64,000 nt of DNA from Lutjanus erythropterus (taxonomy: Eukaryota > Chordata > Actinopteri > Lutjaniformes > Lutjanidae). Below the pieces are notes generated by a model, which was not told the DNA's origin, did no database searches, and was given only the letters and a program-made list of their open reading frames with translations. Shown here in pieces: positions 46,680-57,400 of this stretch. The DNA lies in contig CM034613.1 of the NCBI GenBank assembly GCA_020091685.1, forward strand, positions 21,736,801 to 21,800,800, written 5' to 3'. Within the stretch, counting starts at the first letter, position 1, and every line of letters starts with the position of its first letter. Made by a program: the position numbers and the translations under genes.

Positions 46680-46940
46680 CCTGTTATCGTGTTAAAGCTT
46701 CAGCATCCTTCCGCTGGCTCTATTGCCTCTTAAACAAATAGACCTTGCTCGGGCTTTTCAGTGTGTGTAAGGACTTGTCAGAATAGATGTACCCTGCTGT
46801 GGCTGCTGCTCTTTTCACCCCGCAGCCTGCGAGGACCGAACAGAGCTCTACTGTGCCTCAGCGGACATTGAAATTCCCCCGACGTTTGTACAGTGAATTC
46901 CATTTCCTTGCCTTTTGATTCATACGTCCCCCCCCCTCCT
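46680..46940. promoter_or_regulatory. Candidate conserved non-coding element
   Basis: Repeat-free block with balanced composition: TATTGCCTCTTAAACAAATA (46,721), GACATTGAAATTCCCCCGAC (46,863). No coding frame. Texture-based call. Confidence 0.27.
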
Positions 46941-47289
46941 TCTCTCTTTTTTGCTGTGAAGTACCTTTTTGTCCCCTGTTTGAACTTTGGTGAAGAATTG
47001 CTCTTGCAAATGGAGGTTGGGGTCAGACAAAATGGGTGAAGTGAATGACTTGAAAAGGGGGAAAAACTATGAAGAATAATGGCATGTAATGACTAAGGAA
47101 ATGCATTAAATAAAGTCTCTGTAAACGATGGCTACTCAGTGGGCTGTTTATATAAGTGCAAATAGGAATCTGGCTCGTTTTTAAAGTGGTTTAAAATGAT
47201 TTCAATCTGCAACAACTTGTGATGAGTCTGGAAATTTATTTTTAATAAGGGACATTTTGAAATTCTAACCAATCAGCTGACTCTGTTCC

Positions 47290-48330
47290 CTAAAACACAA
47301 TTCTTTTTATCTTTCTTACTTTAGTATTAAAAAAAATTAAAGGGTGCAGTTTTTAAAAAGTTGAATTTTCTGGCAACTATTTTGTGTTAGGCTTTGCAGG
47401 TTTAAAATTTTAAGTTACTAAACATTTCTTGTCAAACTTGATATTAATTAAGTTGTACTCGAGAAAACATGTTCATTAAGTTTAGAACCAACAACTCTTT
47501 AGTCACATGGATGCACATTTATAACATTTAACATTTACTATAATTTATTAACTTATAAATGTTAGGGGGAGGGGATTGAATTCAAGACTATCCTTATATA
47601 TTAACGTACAGGAATTTAGTGGATTAAACTAATCTTTTCTCTTTAAATGAACATAAATAAGGTTTAGTCATTCAAGTTAATCAAACTTAAAAATTCTACT
47701 TATTTTTTTTTTTTACAACACTTCAGAACTCATAAACTTTCATTCTTCGAAGTTGAAGTCTTTTAAATTAAGAGTCTTTTGATTAAAGAGTTGAATTAAG
47801 TTCACTCAACTTGTTTAATTAAGTTTCTAAAGAAACAGGATCAGCATATTTGCAGATTTCCCAGCATGCCTTGTTTGAGATCCTTCTTTCTTTGTAGTTT
47901 GAAGAAACCTATTTGTTTTATTTAGTTTCTGCTGCCTTAAAATTTTAAGTTGACTGAATTTGAAAAGACGTTTTGTAATTTTTCACAACAAATGTGAATG
48001 TGAAAACGTGTTCAATAAGCTTAAAGTATTAAGTTGAACCAACAACTCTTCAGTCACAGTGACAAACGGCAAAAAGCTAATTTAGTTTCCTTTTACATTT
48101 TCTCAGTTTGAAACTTCAAACTATAAAAAAGAAGGGTCTCAGGAGAATTTGAACTGTCAGACAATGCACGCAGGGAAGTCTCATGTTCCTGTAGAACCTT
48201 AGTTCATTCAACTCATCATTTCGAGTTGAAAGAGGTTAAATGAGGCAAACTCGTGTTTATAAGTTCTGAATAATTATAAAACTACCTCAACTTGTCTTTT
48301 CAAATTCATTACACATAAAATCAACTTTTT
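47290..48330. mobile_element. CACTGTAA-family AT-rich repeats, multiple degenerate copies
   Basis: Recurrent words: TTTTAAGTTGACTGAATTTG (47,942), AAGTTGAACCAACAACTCTT (about 48,032) and AGAACCAACAACTCTTTAGT (47,484), CAAGTTAATCAAACTTAAAA (47,674), CTACCTCAACTTGTCTTTTC (48,282). These are shared with 22,144-23,050 and 25,117-25,900. At least two overlapping copies. Confidence 0.55.
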
Positions 48331-48379
48331 TATGTTTAAGCAGATAGTTTATTTATACCATGTTGTTAGGAGACACATT

Positions 48380-49000
48380 TTCATCTAATTAGCTGCTAAA
48401 AAGGAAGGGACGATCAATAGGCAGCACTGGACACTTTTGGCTCCTGCACCCTACAGATCGGCCGCTCAATGTCTCTATAGCAAATCGAAGGTGTCCGCAT
48501 TGACCAGGGGGGTCAGCTCAGAACAGCTTGTTCTCATCGCAGTGAGGTTCATCTATACTGTATGCGGGGTGTGGATTAGGGGATGAAAGAATGCCACTGA
48601 CTGTGAAATTGCCTGATTTTTATCGGGGATGTTGGGGAGCAGCTGTGCACAATCCTCTGCCCTAATCCTGGGGCCGGAGAGAGGACCGAGCAAGGCGGGG
48701 AGGTGTGTGTGTGTATGTGTGCGTTTTCTGCCTCCCCGTGTGCGTTGCATGCATGCCAAGGTGCATAATGGAGAAGTTCTGAACGGTTGTGTTTATGCAT
48801 GCTCCTTCAATGGACTAGTTATCTCCGATAAGTTATCCCAGTGTCTGTGCTCTCATGAGTGTGTTCGCAGCGGTGTGGAACCAGCGGCGTCTGCGGGAAG
48901 GATTCAGCAGACGACTGAGGCGACAGCTTGGCTTTTCATGTTTCAATTGGTAGAGGCCATCGCCAGTTAAGAGCTGTGTCATAACAATATTATTGATGCG
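48380..49000. other. Unique intergenic block, possibly regulatory
   Basis: Balanced composition with a short GT tract at 48,703-48,722. Overlapping frames on both strands are short and lack splice context. Some enhancer-like words occur (GAAATTGCCTGATTTTTATC at 48,604). Confidence 0.3.
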
Positions 49001-49159
49001 TTGACTGTATAATCCTGTCTCTCCACTATGTGACCAAGCGTGCTGCTGGAATAGAGAGGATGAGGAAATCCAACTGGGAAGTTTGTCAAGATTTTTACAA
49101 AATTCTTGTTGTATAATAGTGAATACATAAAAGTGCCTATAACAGAGCTGAAGGGAAAC

Positions 49160-50520
49160 TTAAAGCTGCACTAATCAATATTTATATATTACAGTGGGTT
49201 AAATGATTATGCACAGTGTGAAAGAGGTCGTTCATACTGACAAACCCACAGATGATTATCACCTCACTCTGCAGCTACTCTCAGATTTATGGAGCGTTTT
49301 AGCGCCTTTCAGCAAATTATTTTGTTTTTAGAGGCCTGCAACTTCCACTTTGCACTGTCTTACACGTTTCACATCTTATATTTTATTGATGCATAATGTT
49401 TATTTGCACTGTTTTGTACATTTTAAACTTTAAATTGTCCTCTATATCCGGCCCGGCACCTCATTTTATGCAGCCTGTAAGAGCTCGCTCAGAATATAAT
49501 TTGCACACTAGACTACAATACTATGCTGTTACTGAAGTACAGAGTCTGCTGCTTCCAGCAGCGGCACTCTAGCCGAGTGTTTGTCGGTAGTGACGTTAAT
49601 AACAGCAGCTGATCATAATGTCCAAGAAAAGAAAAGTTTGACACAGATGAAAAGAAACGAGTGATGGGAAAGTGAATACATGCCTGTGTTTGATGGAGAC
49701 AAGATGTAGCTGGAGACAACAATGATGCTGATGGCCTGGGATGAAATTGAGTTTGACGCCCCTGTTTTAAAGATCCTTTTACATTTTGCAAACAATGAGC
49801 AAGCTGCACGCACAGTTTGGCAGCGGAAGTAGGGTGGACCACAACAGCTTGTCAATGGGTGCTGCAAACACGGACAGTTTTGATTGCATCCTCGGTCCAG
49901 TCAACGTATTTAATAGCTTGCAGCCATAGATGCTGCAGATTGCTCTGAAACGGTCGTGATCCTGTCGGAGTTCTGCACAACTTGAGCTGACCGGTGGAAT
50001 ATCGATTCTGACGTATCATACGTGCAACAACCAGACGTTTTGGTGATTTTGGTGCTGGTGAAACTTTTAATTCAACATTTGCAGCTTAATAACTCGTCTG
50101 GATAACTTAGGGAGACCGCTACATCTGTTTCTGTCGATGATTTCCCTTTTGCTGTTCCTTCCATATCTCTGCTGCTGCGAGACTGAAATTTCCCCACGGG
50201 GATTAAAAAACCAGCTACCTACCAACCAGCAGCAGGCAGCCATTTAAATAAAAAAATCCTCTCATAAATACACTGCATGCTACCTGCCAAGTACCAAACG
50301 GCAGACAGACAAAGTAAGTAACCCAGTTTGTCCGCTGCATCAACATTATAAGATGACATCATTATTAAAGGTGCTACAAGCGATTGGATGGCTCGATGAC
50401 TTGAGTCAAACCACCAACCCAGGGCGTCTGAATTTGACCACCCTGGAATAAGACAATCTGCAACCTCTGCAATCTTTGTCTATAATCACTTATTGCACCT
50501 TTAATAATAAATCAATATAA
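49160..50520. mobile_element. Probable old interspersed repeat(s)
   Basis: AAAGCTGCACTAATCAATAT (49,162) to about 49,330 and the 50,370-50,510 region (AAAGGTGCTACAAGCGATTG, CTTATTGCACCTTTAATAAT) have the sound of teleost interspersed elements whose ends read AAAG[C/G]TGC. No second copy is in the window, so the limits are uncertain. Confidence 0.35.
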
Positions 50521-50816
50521 TATTTGTTGGAAGCGAAAGTCAGTAAACACTGTTTTAAATAAATCTATGTGTACTAAGCTGTGTTAAAATCTGGCAGCAG
50601 ACAGTGGAAAGTCTTTTAATTTCAAAAGTTGCAAAAACTTTTATTATATCAAGGTATATTCCAGCAGTCATAATCCTTATGTAAGCATATATTTATAATA
50701 AAATAAAACTTTCACATTACCACCATAACCCTTTAAGGTGTATTTGTTGTAAAACGTCACAAAATATACACTAAATGTGGCAAAGAAAAAAGTAGGAATT
50801 CCTTTCTATTCAAGTA

Positions 50817-51010
50817 TTAAAGGGACAGTTCACCCTAAAATAAACAATTCATAGTTATCCTATGTCCTGTAGTGTTATTTATGGCATGAGTTTTGGTGAT
50901 GGAGATGACTGCCTTCTCTCTCTCTCTCTTCTTTCAAATAATAATAATAATAATGGAATGAGTGCTTTAAATAAATTTTAAAACACTGAAAAACTCAACA
51001 GCAATGTCTC
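50817..51010 (+). mobile_element. TTAAAGGGACAGTTCACCC-ended repeat
   Basis: Starts TTAAAGGGACAGTTCACCC (50,817-50,835), then TATCCTATGTCCTGTAGTGT, ATGACTGCCTTCTCTC and CTCAACAGCAATGTCTCTTT, matching a well-known teleost repeat. An oppositely oriented end is at 61,370-61,388. Confidence 0.6.
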
Positions 51011-51399
51011 TTTCCGGAGATCAGTTACTCTTAGTCATTCTTTCTTTTTACCGCAGACTCACAACTCACACCAGAACAAACAAAGCTCTGGTTGCTTCAA
51101 AGCAGACCAGAGGAAAAATATAGATTCCTTTAAGATTTAGAAGTTGAAACTACAAATAGGAAGTATTAGGTCTCACAAAATGGAAAAAAAACTAAATACA
51201 CTTGAATAAAAGCACTTTAAAACTTTTAACTGCTGCATATAGAAAACCAAAATTTCACTAAAATTGTCAGTTTGACCCTAAAATTGTATCATAATTAGAG
51301 TCTGGATCATTTACATTTCAGATACATCACAGTGGATATACAGTACTGGATTTTGAAAAGCAGTGAATCTTTGATCCCTTGTTTTTGATGTAGTTCTGC

Positions 51400-52260
51400 C
51401 CACATATAGAAGCATGTTGGTGTGGGCGACACATGCCACCGAAGTTCTCTATCCGCTCGTCTCTGTGCGACTGGGGAATCGTTCCTTGTGGCGGCGCTCA
51501 GATATTTGCATACACGATGAACCGAGGCCTATCTCAGTGGCCGCGGCTGACGCACGGACTGAAATACACTCAGCAGGTGACAGGCAAACATATGCCTCAA
51601 ATGCCATGGGGTCCTGAAGCCGGATCATCTCCAAAGGCTAACTGGCAGGTCTAAGTAGGGACGGCATTAATACATATTATTCACAAAGAGCATGATTGAA
51701 CAGAAAAATGTGCCCGGCGTGTACCCAGCTGCTTTGTTGGCACACAGCTCAGCCTCTGCCTGGGTTTCAAGACTGAGCTCGGATTTAGCCATGCATTCAC
51801 TGAATTCCCCATGCAGCTCTTATTCATTCATTCAGGCACAGGCTGGGCTGTACCAACAAACTGGTATCTGTGAGAAAGACCGTGTGCATGTGTGCCAGTT
51901 CCTGAATAGTTGTGTAAATCACAGCAAATTCTGATTTCTGACAAGTATATACAGTAAATGTATTCATAAACTCGATGGATGCCGTTTAAAAGGGCCATTT
52001 GAGCTTTATTTATTAAATAATTGTAAATCTGTTTTCCAGACACAGATGCCTGCGCCGTGGCAGCTGAACAGAGCGAGTTTCCCAGGAAAATTAATCCTTT
52101 GACCTTTAGTTTTGCTCTGTTACAGCACCCCTCTGCGGATATTTCTCTTCATAGTTTTACAGCGTTCATTTTATTTCAATTATGCCTCATTTGCAGATTC
52201 ATTTTGACACGTCTTGGCTGAGATTGGGCTTCCTGTTTGCGACCAGGCACAGTGAGAAGC
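51400..52260. promoter_or_regulatory. Candidate conserved non-coding element
   Basis: 51,430-51,640 is CpG-containing and repeat-free (CTCAGATATTTGCATACACG at 51,498; GGCCGCGGCTGACGCACGGA at 51,540). Three overlapping short frames on both strands have no splice sites. Could be regulatory; coding is unlikely. Confidence 0.28.
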
Positions 52261-52445
52261 CCTCTTCTGATGTTCTCACCTGCTGCATGAGTATTTTTTA
52301 CTGTACATTTACATTCATAAACATGTATGGATACATTTTTCTGCCCCTCAGCCATCAGGAGGTCAGCAGGTGCTTCTGGGCTCGCCAGATGTCTCTGGTT
52401 GCTTCAAACGGTGAGCGTGTGAGAGCGGATATATTTAGAGGTGCG

Positions 52446-52459
52446 GCGCCCTCTAGAGG
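52446..52459 (-). promoter_or_regulatory. Possible CTCF site
   Basis: The minus strand reads CCTCTAGAGGGCGC, 13 of 14 positions of CCASYAGRKGGCRS (T for A at position 3). It lies about 1.9 kb beyond the bank1 stop codon. Confidence 0.3.
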
Positions 52460-52499
52460 TGAAGATGTGAAGGATTTTTCCAGGCTGAGGAAAATGATT

Positions 52500-53042
52500 T
52501 TCTCTCCCTGAAACAGAGACCCATTAAAACCTACTATACGTAACATTTGAACCTTTTTACATGTTGATTTACTTCATGAGCAAAATTCATTACAGTTTTA
52601 GTAACTAAATTATTGCCAATAATGGTCACACTGAATTTAACGAATAAGAAACAGTCTTTATTTGAGTTGTTTAATTTTCAGCATTAACAAGGTAGTCATT
52701 TTCATGAGTGACATTATTAAATTAACATTTAAATGATACTGAAAGTTACATGTTGTATTGTATTATACATTATATATGTGATCCTTAAATCAGAATACTT
52801 CCATAATATCTTAAAAGAGGCAGTAAGAAAAATGTAAGTCATTTCATTTCTTATTACTCTGACATTTAAAAAAGGTTGTTAATACAATTAAAATTACATA
52901 AATTATCTATGTAAACAGATTAAACCTGATATAACTGGTGGAAGAATATGGTCTTTGTTGAGTGATGGAGCCTGCAAATATAAAAATGTGACAAAATTGA
53001 TGAGTTTAGTTAATCTAAAGAAATATTTCAGAAAAAAATTAT
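52500..53042. other. AT-rich intergenic DNA or distal bank1 3' UTR
   Basis: No minus-strand frame of interest. A minus-strand AATAAA (from TTTATT in CAGTCTTTATTTGAG, about 52,656) could serve bank1 if its 3' UTR extends this far. Confidence 0.3.
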
Positions 53043-54324
53043 TACAACCCTGTTTCCAAAGCAGTTGGGCATAAAAGGAAAACAACAACAGAAAGCAATG
53101 ATTTGCACTTTTTTTAATCTATATATTCAATTGAATATGGTGCAAAGATGAGAAATTTTATGTTTAAACTAATTAACTTGAATGTTTTTTGTAAATATAC
53201 ACTCATTCTGAATTTGACGCCTTCAATGCATTCCTAAAAAGTTGGAACAGGAGCATGTTTACCACCTTTTCTTTTAACAACACTCAGTAAGTGTTTGGGA
53301 TCTGAGTTGTCAAAGTTTTGGAGTGAAATTCTCTCTCATTCTTGCTTGATGTACGACCTCAGGTGCTCAGCAGTCTGGAGTCTCCATAGTTGTATTTGGT
53401 CTTCATAATGCATCACACATTTTCAGTGTGAGACACATCTGGACTGCAGGCAGGTCAGTCTGGTACCTGAACGAAGCCACACCGCTGGAACTCGTGCAGA
53501 ACGTGTTTTGATGTTGTCTTGCTGAAATAAGCAGACGTCTCTGACAAACACATCATCTTCATGGCAGCAAATGTCGCTCCAAAACCTGTATGTACCTTTA
53601 AGAACCAACGGGGTCTTCGCAGATGTGACCCATGATGCCATGGGCACTAACACATCCCCATACCATGACAGATAGTGTTTTTATTAAACTTTGCACTGGT
53701 AAGAATCTGGATGGTCCTTTTCCTCTTCAGCACAGAGGAAACGATGTGCATGATTTCCAAAAAAACAACCTGAAATGTTTCCGTCAGTCCATCTCAGATG
53801 ATCTCGGGTCCAGAGAAGTCAGCGTTTTTTCTGGATGATATTGAAATATGGCTTTAACTTTGTTTGGTAGAGTCTTAACTTGCATTTGCAGATGCAGCGA
53901 CAAGTTGTGTTTAGAGTTCTATGCAGGGGTCAAAGGTCATTCAATGTTGGTTTGGTTGGCTTTCTTTGGATTCTCTGAATCTTTTAATGATGTTATGGAT
54001 TGTAGATGGTTAAATTCTTTGTGGTGATCATCATCCCATCCTTGCTTGTGAAGAACTGATGACCGTTTAATTTCTGATCATGATATTATCACCTGTTATC
54101 AGCAATTAACCTTTTAAATGTTTTTTGATCACGCCACAACTTTCCCAGTCATTTTTTGTTTCAAATTCAGGAGGAGTGTGTATTTACAGAAGACAAAGTT
54201 TATCAGCTCGAACATTAAACATCTTGCCTTTATATTGTATTCAGCTGAATATAGGGCTGAAAAAAATTTGCAGATCATCCCAACATCCCATCAGCATCCC
54301 AACTTTTTTGGAATTGGAGGTGTA
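53043..54324. mobile_element. Non-coding TIR transposon, about 1.28 kb
   Basis: Ends TACAACCCTGTTTCCAAAGC (53,043) and TTTTGGAATTGGAGGTGTA (54,324) are inverted repeats of the widespread teleost TACAACCCCAATTCCAA..TTGGGA type, with TA at the outer edges. Subterminal TTCAATTGAATATGGTGCAA and TATTCAGCTGAATATAGGG are also mutually inverted. Interior words such as CTTCATGGCAGCAAATGTCG and ACATCCCCATACCATGACAG are family hallmarks. No intact transposase. It sits 65 bp downstream of the bank1 stop codon, so bank1 transcripts may run into it. Confidence 0.8.
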
Positions 54325-54388
54325 TCAGAAAAAATGGCTTCACTGACTTTGTGGATGTGAAATTACCTGCTGGTTCTCAGTCTTACCT

Positions 54389-54421
54389 TCATCGTTTGTC
54401 AGCTTTCGAAAAGAAATTTGA
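54389..54421 (-). CDS. bank1: bank1 terminal coding exon G (tentative)
   Basis: After CATTTGTTTTGCAG the frame reads SNFFSKADKR then TGA (54,391-54,389). A perfect donor-like AAG|GTAAGA follows the stop at once, so either the 3' UTR continues unspliced toward the transposon at 54,324 or a UTR intron is removed. The alternative is that exon F reads through its donor to a stop at 54,498. Without transcripts the C terminus is uncertain. Confidence 0.45.
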   Translation of the reverse strand, partial: SNFFSKADKR

Positions 54422-57400
54422 CTGCAAAACAAATGAGGCGGATATTTGTCACCCGTCCAACGACATACAGTATCATGCAAATTTTAAATGAATACATTCA
54501 TGCTATCTTCTGCCAAGCTTTCATTTTGCAACTATAAAGAAAACTTACATGTTGTCCTTTAAGTGGCTTGCTGTAAAAATCCGACTCCATCGCTTGGCTT
54601 CCTCTCCAACTCTCATTCACTGTAACACCTGGAGGGAAATTATCCAATATGCACAGCTGAACACAGAATTGTTCAGTAAAAGAAAAATAAAAGACTCCCA
54701 TTTAGTGCAAGTGAAACTCACTAGATCAAAACATGGCACTGGGGATTTGATTAAATAACACTTCCCCGAGGATTAATCCCCCACCACTGCAACTGGGGCT
54801 GAAGAAACTACAAAGGCATGCAAACACAGGTTTTCTCTGCGCACACTAAGATAAGTTTTTAAAGACTCACTTGGCGTGTGATGAACGATGTTGATTTTAT
54901 CTGCAGGGAGAGAAGAGTTTCTAAGCCATTTACAGTATACAGTTTAATACAGACATTTATAAGGTGGCTACTTGTTTCACTGTGCGGCGTGTTATTTATT
55001 TTTATTTTAAAGTTCCAGGAAGGTCGAGCTCTGTGGAGCATCTCTGTGATGACAGCAGTTTAACCCGCACATCCAGACTGGAGGAATATTTACCGTAGAC
55101 GCTGTCATCGTCCTCTCTGGTGTTGGTGACGCTGGCTCTCAGCTGACTCAACTTTTCCTGCGGAGGCAAAGATCAACAAAACATTCGTTTATTTACAAAT
55201 GATAGGATTTCCATAAATGATCCGCGTTACGTTTCCACAGGCGGAGAAAAAGAGGGGATTGAAGTTTTGTGGTTTGATCTTAAGTCTTCAGGGAGAACTG
55301 CTGGGAAACTGCAAATAATGTCCAAATATGAAACATCCACAACAGTGCAAAAGAGTGCAGGTGATGTCTGAGAGTTCCTGGCAGTTCCTCCAAAGAGACA
55401 CCCCCCTTTTTCTGACATTTTCCATATACTGTATGTCTCTTCTATCACCTCATGTGATTCCACCCCCAACCAGCAGGTGTCCTCGGCTCTTCCCATCATT
55501 TCCAAACCACCTGATCATCACCTGCCTGCGCACCTGTCCCTCGTTTCCACAGTTACCCGCTTGGTATTAGCTCACTTTTAGTCTGATGTTTTGTTTAAAC
55601 CAGTGTTTCTCAACCCTGGTCCTCAGAGCTCACTGCCCTGCATGTTTTAGATGTTTCTCTGCTCCAACACACCTGATGCAAATGATCAGCTCGTCATCAA
55701 GCCTCTGCAGAAGCCTGACAGCAACCTGATCATTTGAATCAGGTGTGTTGGAGCAGAGAAACATCTAAAACATGCAGGGCAGTGAGCTCTGAGGACCAGG
55801 GTTGAGAAACAAACCATGGCTAGTTTAACATGGTGAAAATAAAAAAAGGTTTTGCCCTTATTCTGAAAAAGACCATATTAGCACGAATGAAGATGAATAT
55901 TCCTTTAATATTCCTGTTGACATGCAGCAGTGCATATGTTATGGAAGCATTTTTTCAAAGTTTCCCACCAGTTGCAGACTTGTTTTTTCATTTAACCACC
56001 TTCTCGACAAGGTCAGGATTGCAATATTTGCACATATCCAAAATTATGTTAATATTCTCCCTTCGAACCACAAAGTTAAGATTTTTTTTGTGTCTCTACC
56101 CTGGCCTTGCAAATTGTTTGCCCCACAGCAAAATTTTGTTTCTCACACTATTTTCTATGTCTTATAAGAAATAAATGAGATTCTTATTTTGAGTTTACTG
56201 AAGTTAAGAGAAAAAAGGAGCAACAGAAAAGAAAAGTAGGCGATCTTTTGCTGAGCTCAGAGGTTTCTCTTTGACTTCATAAATTAAAATCATAAATAAA
56301 ATCATAAATTCATTATTCTCAATGAGACACAGACCCAGATTAGGAGTCTGTTGTGCTCCAGAATCTGCCAATAGCAGACATATCAGAATGGTAAGTGTAA
56401 TTAGCAGCTTATATTTGTTTATGTTGTTCTTTAGCTTGTTAGCTGACTGTTGCTCTTCGTACTTTGTGTTGTGGGCTTCAGATGTCTTTGCCTCTAGTGA
56501 CCAACTTTGCATAGAAAAAAAAGTCAGTATATTTAAGGGGACAGACACAAAATTCATTAAGTATTTTTAAAAAATACCCACACTTCCCACCCCAGCCGCA
56601 GCCCAGTTCTCTTTGGCGCTTTCCCAAAATTAGCTGCTAACCTACTGCTTTCTTACTCAGGTCCAGACCTTTGAAATAGAGCGATTCTCTGAATATGGAA
56701 AAGGAGTGCAATGAGTTGAAAATTCAGTCTGATATCAGGCAAAGTGCTTTCATGAATATCTATTTTCTTTGCTCTAAGGTAGAAGAAACCTTCTACCTTG
56801 TATTGCGAGCAGTTTTACAGGTTGGCATGGCGCGAGCAACAGATGGTCGTAGTTTTATTAGGGTTTGGTCCCGCCTGCTTCGACATTCCAAGTCCAGTGT
56901 GAGTGTGATCACAGTGTGCGATAGAGGCCTACCTGCTGGACGGCGTCCATGCCCTTCTGAACCCGCTGACAGTTGCTGAAGCGCTCCAGGGTCCCGTCCA
57001 CGCTGATTGAACCTGCCTTCACCCTCTGCTGGAGCTCCGCGAGCTGCTGAATCCCGTCTATCTGGTTCGGCACAAAGGTATCATAGGCGGAAGAGGTTCT
57101 GTGTTCTCGGCCGTGCGCTGCAATGGACAGCAAGTCAATACAACTTACACTGCACTGAACAAAAAAAAAAAGAAAAGGAAAATGCAAAATAATCACCACA
57201 CGTGAGGAGTTAATAAGCTGGATTCCATATATAAGATCCGAATGACAGAAATAAGAAAAGGCAGGGTGTAAACCCACTCCAGATGGCATTCATACAGGGG
57301 ATTGGGTGGTAATGTGATTTTGCCCCGCACATCTGTAATGCCAGTGAGTCACGAGGTGATGGTGGTAAGTAATTTTCTGGGTGACTGTGATGATCTTTGG

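Noticed and set aside
53423..53653. 76-codon minus-strand frame near the bank1 end
   Set aside because: Entirely inside the 1.28 kb TIR transposon.
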